Shown: piece after piece, positions 58,901 through 64,000 of the stretch
Position numbering within the stretch: the stretch's first letter is position 1
Layout of the letters: every line of letters starts with the position of its first letter
Origin: Paulinella micropora
Taxonomy: Eukaryota; Cercozoa; Imbricatea; Euglyphida
Direction of reading: 5' to 3'
Assembly (NCBI GenBank): GCA_009731375.1
Contig: BJOX01000045.1
Location: forward strand, 951,695 to 1,015,694
Length of the DNA: 64,000 bases
Position numbers and translations under genes: made by a program
Notes under the pieces: model-generated
Databases searched by the model: none
The model's input: the letters and a program-made list of their open reading frames with translations, nothing else
Told to the model about the DNA's origin: nothing

Positions 58901-59287
58901 NNNNNNNNNNNNNNNNNNNNNNNNNNNNNNNNNNNNNNNNNNNNNNNNNNNNNNNNNNNNNNNNNNNNNNNNNNNNNNNNNNNNNNNNNNNNNNNNNNNN
59001 NNNNNNNNNNNNNNNNNNNNNNNNNNNNNNNNNNNNNNNNNNNNNNNNNNNNNNNNNNNNNNNNNNNNNNNNNNNNNNNNNNNNNNNNNNNNNNNNNNNN
59101 NNNNNNNNNNNNNNNNNNNNNNNNNNNNNNNNNNNNNNNNNNNNNNNNNNNNNNNNNNNNNNNNNNNNNNNNNNNNNNNNNNNNNNNNNNNNNAGGGGGG
59201 AAAGGAAACCCAGGAGAAAGAAAACGGATAGCTGAGTTGTCTCAAAGAGGGACAAGTGCGGCCATGGCAGTGAGGACTGACTCTTAG

Positions 59288-59330
59288 TCTGTCAGACAAC
59301 AACAACAACTACTACCACTACTACTACCAG

Positions 59331-59419
<89 letters not shown>

Positions 59420-59462
59420 ACTACTATTACTACTACTGCTGCTGCTGCTGCTGCTACTACTT

Positions 59463-59494
<32 letters not shown>

Positions 59495-59601
59495 GCTACT
59501 ACTAGTACTACTACTACTACTACTACTATTAGTACTACTAATACTACTAATACTACTAATACTACTAGTACTAGTACTAGTGCTACTTGGTAGTGGTAAT
59601 A

Positions 59602-59675
<74 letters not shown>

Positions 59676-59781
59676 CACTCACTCACTCACTCACTCATTC
59701 ACTCATTCATTCACTCATTCATTCACTCGCTCACTCGCTCACTCACTCACTCACTCGTTCACTCATTCACTCACTCACTCA

Positions 59782-59832
<51 letters not shown>

Positions 59833-59990
59833 ATACGCACACTCACTCACTCACTCACTCACTCATTCACTCACTCACTCACTCACTCACACACGCACTC
59901 ACACACAGATATACTACTGTACCTTCTCTCAGTCTATTTCTAACCCATGAACATGCATTCGTACATACATATATACATACATACATGCAT
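59288..59990 (+). repeat. (ACT)n/(AGT)n and (CACT)n/(CT)n/(CA)n microsatellites
   Basis: (ACT)n with GCT and AAT variants turns into (AGT)n at 59610 (potential hairpin), then (CACT)n, (CT)n, (CA)n. This is the last simple-repeat tract of the window. Confidence 0.92.
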
Positions 59991-60939
59991 ACATAGTGAG
60001 TGTTGAAACTGCAATTTGACTTTGACAAAATATTTATGATATATTATCATGGTACGTATACAGTAATGTTGATAATATTCATACATTTTAGTATTTTACT
60101 ATATAGTATAGTCTGCAACGAGTACAAAAATCATCGCAAATAAACGAAGTGATCGCTCTGCTATTTCTTCAGCCGTTTCCATTTATTCCTGTAGTGGCAA
60201 GTATTTTATTAAACCGTGGCAGTGTTTGACTAAGAAAATTTACTGCTATTTCAGGTGACCTGAATGCCGGCCCGGTATATAATTGCTAGACCACTATTAT
60301 TAATATAATGACTATGATAGCTACACTACAACAACAGCAGTATTACAGCTTTAATAAGAAAAGGCGCGAACAGGACGCGCCGCGTAACTTGACTGGCCGG
60401 CTCGGATCGTAAGTAATGACTCTACCGCCGGACACCGTTACTCTGATGTGACAGGTCCTCATGTATTAATTAAGAAAAGTAAATTAACATGTAAGTTACT
60501 GCCGGTCCTATAAATGCTACGCTATGGCAGTAATCCTGCCTTCCTTTTACTACCGGCCGGCTCACAGGTAGACAAGCTCAAACAATATCAAGTTTTCGAA
60601 ACTATTACTTTCGTTTTAATAATGATCTTCGTGAAGTTAGTATGACAGTTATGACAAGCTTTCCATATCTTCGTTGTAACTGGTCTTTCCACAACTAGAA
60701 AGATCAAAAACAAGTACTACCGGTTCAGGTCAAATAATAATTTAAACTGATCCAACCGAGTCCATTTTCAAGTACTTCAAATCAGTTAGACTTTCAAGAT
60801 ACTAATTTTTCAATAAAAGGCAAGAGGTGACCAGCTATCCAAGTTGACAGCCTGATCCTCTGACTTACTACTACTGTAAATTTAACTGAGTCGCATTCTG
60901 CTGTCTATCGGTCCTTACCGTGTTACAGCTCTGAGCTCT
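59991..60939. other. Unassigned upstream region of the GIY-YIG gene
   Basis: Ordinary A/T-leaning sequence without microsatellites. It contains several CGGCCGGCTC-type motifs (about 60395, 60550). I see no coding block, TATA box or TE end that I could defend. It may hold the promoter or the left end of a mobile element. Confidence 0.4.
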
Positions 60940-63900
60940 ATGTCTTCAGCAACTGCTAAAGCTAGACCTGTCATCCCGCGTGTTCAACGCAAAGCACAAC
61001 AGCGAAAGACGCAAGGGGACGCCACTGAAGGTGCCTCGTCCAAGATGGCTGCACTCCTAACTGGCATACAAGTTCCCTCGCCAAAGAAGTCTCAACACAA
61101 AAGCTCAAAAATAAGTGGCAACATCAACCGCAGAGTAAAGAAATCGACTGCGATGTATCCGAACTTCCAAGGAGAGCTGGACGACTTCAACGTTACAACC
61201 ACCCTTTTCTACAAAGTACACTCCAACACAACAATTGTGAAGGAGGCGAAGTTGATACCTCAAAAATGGATCAACCGTCTCAAAGACTGATTATTTTCCC
61301 TCGCTGGCGGTAGTGCGGATCGTCTGGTTTACGCTTTGAGCTGCGTGGACCGACCACTCAGCACTGGCGAAAAAGTTGGAAAAGCTGCCAAAAGGCTTCA
61401 ATCTTGCCAATCTATTTGGTAAACTCAAATATGGGTCTGTGCGAATGTGCTTTCTCTTCATCTTGTTCGTCGAGAAGACTAACGTGGCGGTCAAAGCGGG
61501 GAAGGTACTAACAAGCCAGGATTTCCTTGAGGAGGCGGGCTCAACCTTTCCCATTCAGGGAGTCTCGTCACTTGCGCTCGATTACATCGACGAGCTGATC
61601 TCTACACAAGAGTTCCCGAATCCCTATGGAAGACAAGATGGGGACACCGAGTCAGTGTTGGCAAAACTTGAACTTAACACAGAAGGGGCAAGTGAGCAAA
61701 TTCGTCAAGCCTTTCGTACGATTTTTGAGAAAACAAAAGGTTTTTTGGAGGTCTTCAACATGGTTCTACCTGATTGGAGAAAAGTGCCTGTGGCTACCCA
61801 AGCGGAAGAAGAGCCTGCAGTCTTGGGTACAAAGTTTATCGAAAAAGCGATCGCTAAGGTCGATGAACTCCAACAGTGTATCTTGCTGCTTGCAAAGACA
61901 CACTGACTGCGCCAATTTCCGAACAACTTAAGCCCAAGCAATCAGAGTCTGACACTGCTGATGCCTCTTCCGAGTCGGCGAAAGAAGAAGACGAGGCAGA
62001 AGAAACTAATACTGTGCCTACAACTCCAAGCAAAACTGGGAAGAAAAGAAAACGTGGTGCTACTCCGCAAAACTCGAACAAAAAACAAAAAGAAGGTATC
62101 GATTCCGCAATATCGGTGGCATCCTCTCCTTCAGCTGCGGCAAAAGCTCGCACAGCAGCTAACAAACAAACTAAATAGGAAATGAGGGGAGACTTGACGC
62201 GGTGCTATATTCGTTTATTTGCACTGTGCAGGCGAATTCGAGGACTATACCAACTCATCGCCAAACCCTCCGATAAAGACCTTAACACCAACGCAAAGAC
62301 TAGTAGAGCAAATGACGCAAGATGTGTTCAAAGCATTTGCTCCTCTAGGAAATCTTTGGTAAATATCCTGTTGAAAAAAGCAAATTTCCTTTGTATTAAA
62401 ATCAAGACTTTGGCTACTACTACGCAAGGAAAAATAGTATGGAAAGTCTTTCGGTTAACTATGATGATTCAACACTTTCTAGCAATGGCATCTCTTCCGG
62501 TTACGGATTCAAAATGGATTAAAGCAAAGCTGACTATGATCAACTCCATCCCTAATATGGACAGCTTACAGGCTTTCGACTATCTTGAAAAACCGGAAAA
62601 CAATCACGGGGCAAATATTTCGGTTGTTTATTATATTTATTCACCTTCAACAAGTCGAGACTATGTAGGTGAAACTTCGAACTTCTTGTCAAGAATGAAA
62701 CAAGAATTTCGACAAATGAGGGCATGGAAACATTCAAAAACAAGCTCAAATTCCAACCAGCAGTTGTCAAGAATGGCCGGCAGTTTTGGTTACGAGAATT
62801 TTATCTCAGTTCCAATACTCAATCTTGGAAAGCTACCTCACCAAACAAAAGGTGAAAAACTGCATTCAAAATCGATCAGAGTGCAAACAGAAAAGTCTTT
62901 TATTCAGTGGTTGACACCGAAAATGAACATGAAAAGACCAGCTTACATACAAAGTTTCAAAGCAAACATTACACACACACAACATGTCTCACGATCCCTT
63001 CCAATCATGGAACGAAAAAAGACAAAACCATGTGTGTGCGAGAACAAAGCTGCTCAATGCTGTTCAAAAATGTGCTGGATGCTCAATGGTTTACGCAATC
63101 GAATTAATAATTTGACCATCTGGGCTGGCCGAAACGGCGTCAACACCCACTACCCTTCCTCTCTTACCTCACTCCTCGATCAATTCGATGACAAGGAGAA
63201 GGTAACAATCACGAGATATGGGAAGGGAGGAGACAAGACGGACTCTGATTACATGATACGTGTTTACCGTAAAACAAAGATTTATGAACCGGCACCACTG
63301 CTACAACTGGGGAAACACGAACAGTCAAATATACAACTGTCGTGGACTGGAACTTATTGTCGGCTTTCCTCCTCGATGGCAAAACGTTTGCTGTTAAATA
63401 CAGAACAATCGATGGCATTCCATATTGATTCCAAAGGAGCCGTCCTTGACAAAACAGTCAACATAGAACAACTTTGGTACCATCCCAAGGCATGGGAACG
63501 TGACATGAAGAAAGCCACACGACATCAAGCAATTAACGTATGGGCACAAACACAAACCATGCCACATTGGAAGATAAAAGAACGAATTGCATCTAGATCA
63601 AACCTCAAACTGACACCAAGTCAGAGTTGACACAAGATCTAAAATGTTTTACCATAAAGCAATAAAATGCGCAGCAAGAGGGAGCGACGGCAGAGATATC
63701 AAACTTACTGCGCATTCTTGACAGTAACTGAGTTGTGCGATCAATTCTCCAGTGGAACAATATCAAAAGCGCATTCTCCACCTCGAAATGGAGAAAAGAC
63801 CAGCAGCCACCAGGTGGCGAGAGGATTGGCTCTATTGTGAGATCTCGTTTACTACGCTATCCAGAGATCCTCAAAAGCTCAAACTACACGATGAAAATGC

Positions 63901-64000
63901 TTTTCATAGACAACTTTTCCAGAAAAGAGCTTAAGACAATTCCATCAATTATCTTGCAACACATCAAGGTACCACAACAAATTCAGACTGCTATACTATC
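60940..64000 (+). CDS. Multi-exon gene for a GIY-YIG endonuclease-like protein, incomplete at the right edge
   Basis: Proposed exons: 60940-61276, 61341-61826, 61898-62095, 62232-62358, 62429-62453, 62572-63619 and 63733-beyond 64000. All introns are GT...AG, 64-136 nt, and the phases fit, giving about 830 open codons. Exon 1 starts MSSATAKARPVIPRVQRKAQ and is basic. Exon 2 is a globular-looking stretch (NLANLFGKLKYG, LTSQDFLEEAG). Exon 3 is Ser/Glu-rich with GKKRKRG, a likely nuclear signal. Exon 6 has VYYIY, ten residues, YVGET, then an Arg (SRM), a Glu (TEKSFIQWL) and an Asn (PKMN), the order of GIY-YIG catalytic residues. A Cys cluster (CVCENKAAQCCSKMC) follows. The model is my inference; without splicing there are five separate frames. 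Confidence 0.62.
62536..63630 (+). CDS. Unspliced frame containing the GIY-YIG domain
   Basis: If the introns proposed around it are wrong, the minimal reading is an ORF from ATG 62536 to TGA 63628-63630 (364 residues). The GIY-YIG-like core lies between VYYIYSPSTSRDYVGETSN and EKSFIQWLTPKMN. The frame is open further upstream to 62179, but that part has unlikely composition and overlaps a better coding frame. Alternative view of the same locus as the 60940-64000 model. Confidence 0.55.
   Translation: MINSIPNMDSLQAFDYLEKPENNHGANISVVYYIYSPSTSRDYVGETSNFLSRMKQEFRQMRAWKHSKTSSNSNQQLSRMAGSFGYENFISVPILNLGKLPHQTKGEKLHSKSIRVQTEKSFIQWLTPKMNMKRPAYIQSFKANITHTQHVSRSLPIMERKKTKPCVCENKAAQCCSKMCWMLNGLRNRINNLTIWAGRNGVNTHYPSSLTSLLDQFDDKEKVTITRYGKGGDKTDSDYMIRVYRKTKIYEPAPLLQLGKHEQSNIQLSWTGTYCRLSSSMAKRLLLNTEQSMAFHIDSKGAVLDKTVNIEQLWYHPKAWERDMKKATRHQAINVWAQTQTMPHWKIKERIASRSNLKLTPSQS

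Noticed and set aside
61376-62178. Programmed frameshift between the frames ending 61906 and starting about 61876
   Set aside because: No slippery heptamer is visible, and a 71-base GT-AG intron (61827-61897) explains the frame change.
62182-62535. N-terminal 118 residues of the long frame at 62182-63630
   Set aside because: Another frame in the same stretch has better composition and splice signals (EFEDY...QRLVEQMTQDVFKAFAPLG ending at GTAAAT), so the upstream part of the long frame is probably intronic or out of frame.
62454-62571. Non-standard genetic code (in-frame TAA codons in a Ser/Tyr-rich frame)
   Set aside because: The TAA codons fall inside a proposed GT-AG intron whose removal restores phase; no other evidence for reassignment.

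Overview
This window is nuclear DNA from an intron-rich eukaryote. Short protein-coding blocks are bounded by GT...AG splice sites and separated by introns made almost entirely of simple repeats, and the window also holds a tRNA-derived SINE, non-LTR retrotransposon 3' ends and several foldback/MITE families. Fifteen N gaps interrupt the assembly. Nothing is bacterial. I cannot name the lineage: the mobile elements resemble those of aquatic invertebrates, but a unicellular eukaryote is equally possible.

Region 1 (about 0.47 to 57.6 kb, + strand) reads as one very long gene for an AGC-type Ser/Thr protein kinase. Reading splice sites by eye gives an upstream exon (466-544), a Ser-rich N-terminal part (5875-11134), a kinase domain whose pieces appear in the correct order (12039-27648: Gly-rich loop, ATP lysine, alpha-C Glu, YRDLKPEN, DFG, GTPEF...SPE, VDLW, RLG), and a long Pro/Ser-rich C-terminal tail that I can follow to a stop at 57574. 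Codon phases match at nearly every proposed junction. A few junctions between 33.7 and 45.7 kb do not resolve, so tail exons are missing or wrong, and the tail could belong to a second gene.

The striking property of region 1 is what fills the introns. (i) The microsatellite often starts at the splice donor and continues its sequence, for example AAAG|GTATGTATGT..., ACAG|GTAGGGTAGG..., CAG|GTATCTATC.... (ii) Fragments of the neighbouring exon, with their splice boundary, recur again and again inside the intron as the non-microsatellite part of a minisatellite. I call these exon echoes; I estimate well over 100 copies, a few inverted and one about 39 kb from its parent exon.

Transposable elements lie within the introns. 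They include a palindromic GC-rich foldback family (10 copies, most between 33.5 and 41.1 kb), several other long-TIR MITEs, a tRNA-SINE with an (ATT)n tail, an (ATT)n-tailed LINE-like element, a LINE with a readable RT C-terminal fragment and (ATCT)n tail, and a non-autonomous element with a similar (ATCT)n-tailed 3' end.

Region 2 (about 60 to 64 kb, + strand) is different: almost no microsatellites, ordinary composition and a compact gene. A seven-exon model with 64-136 nt GT-AG introns and matching phases gives one open frame of about 830 residues running off the right edge, with a basic N-terminus, an acidic/NLS-like stretch, a GIY-YIG endonuclease-like domain and a Cys-rich segment. It could be an intron-bearing Penelope-like element with an N-terminal endonuclease, or a new type of GIY-YIG protein; the sequence beyond 64 kb decides.
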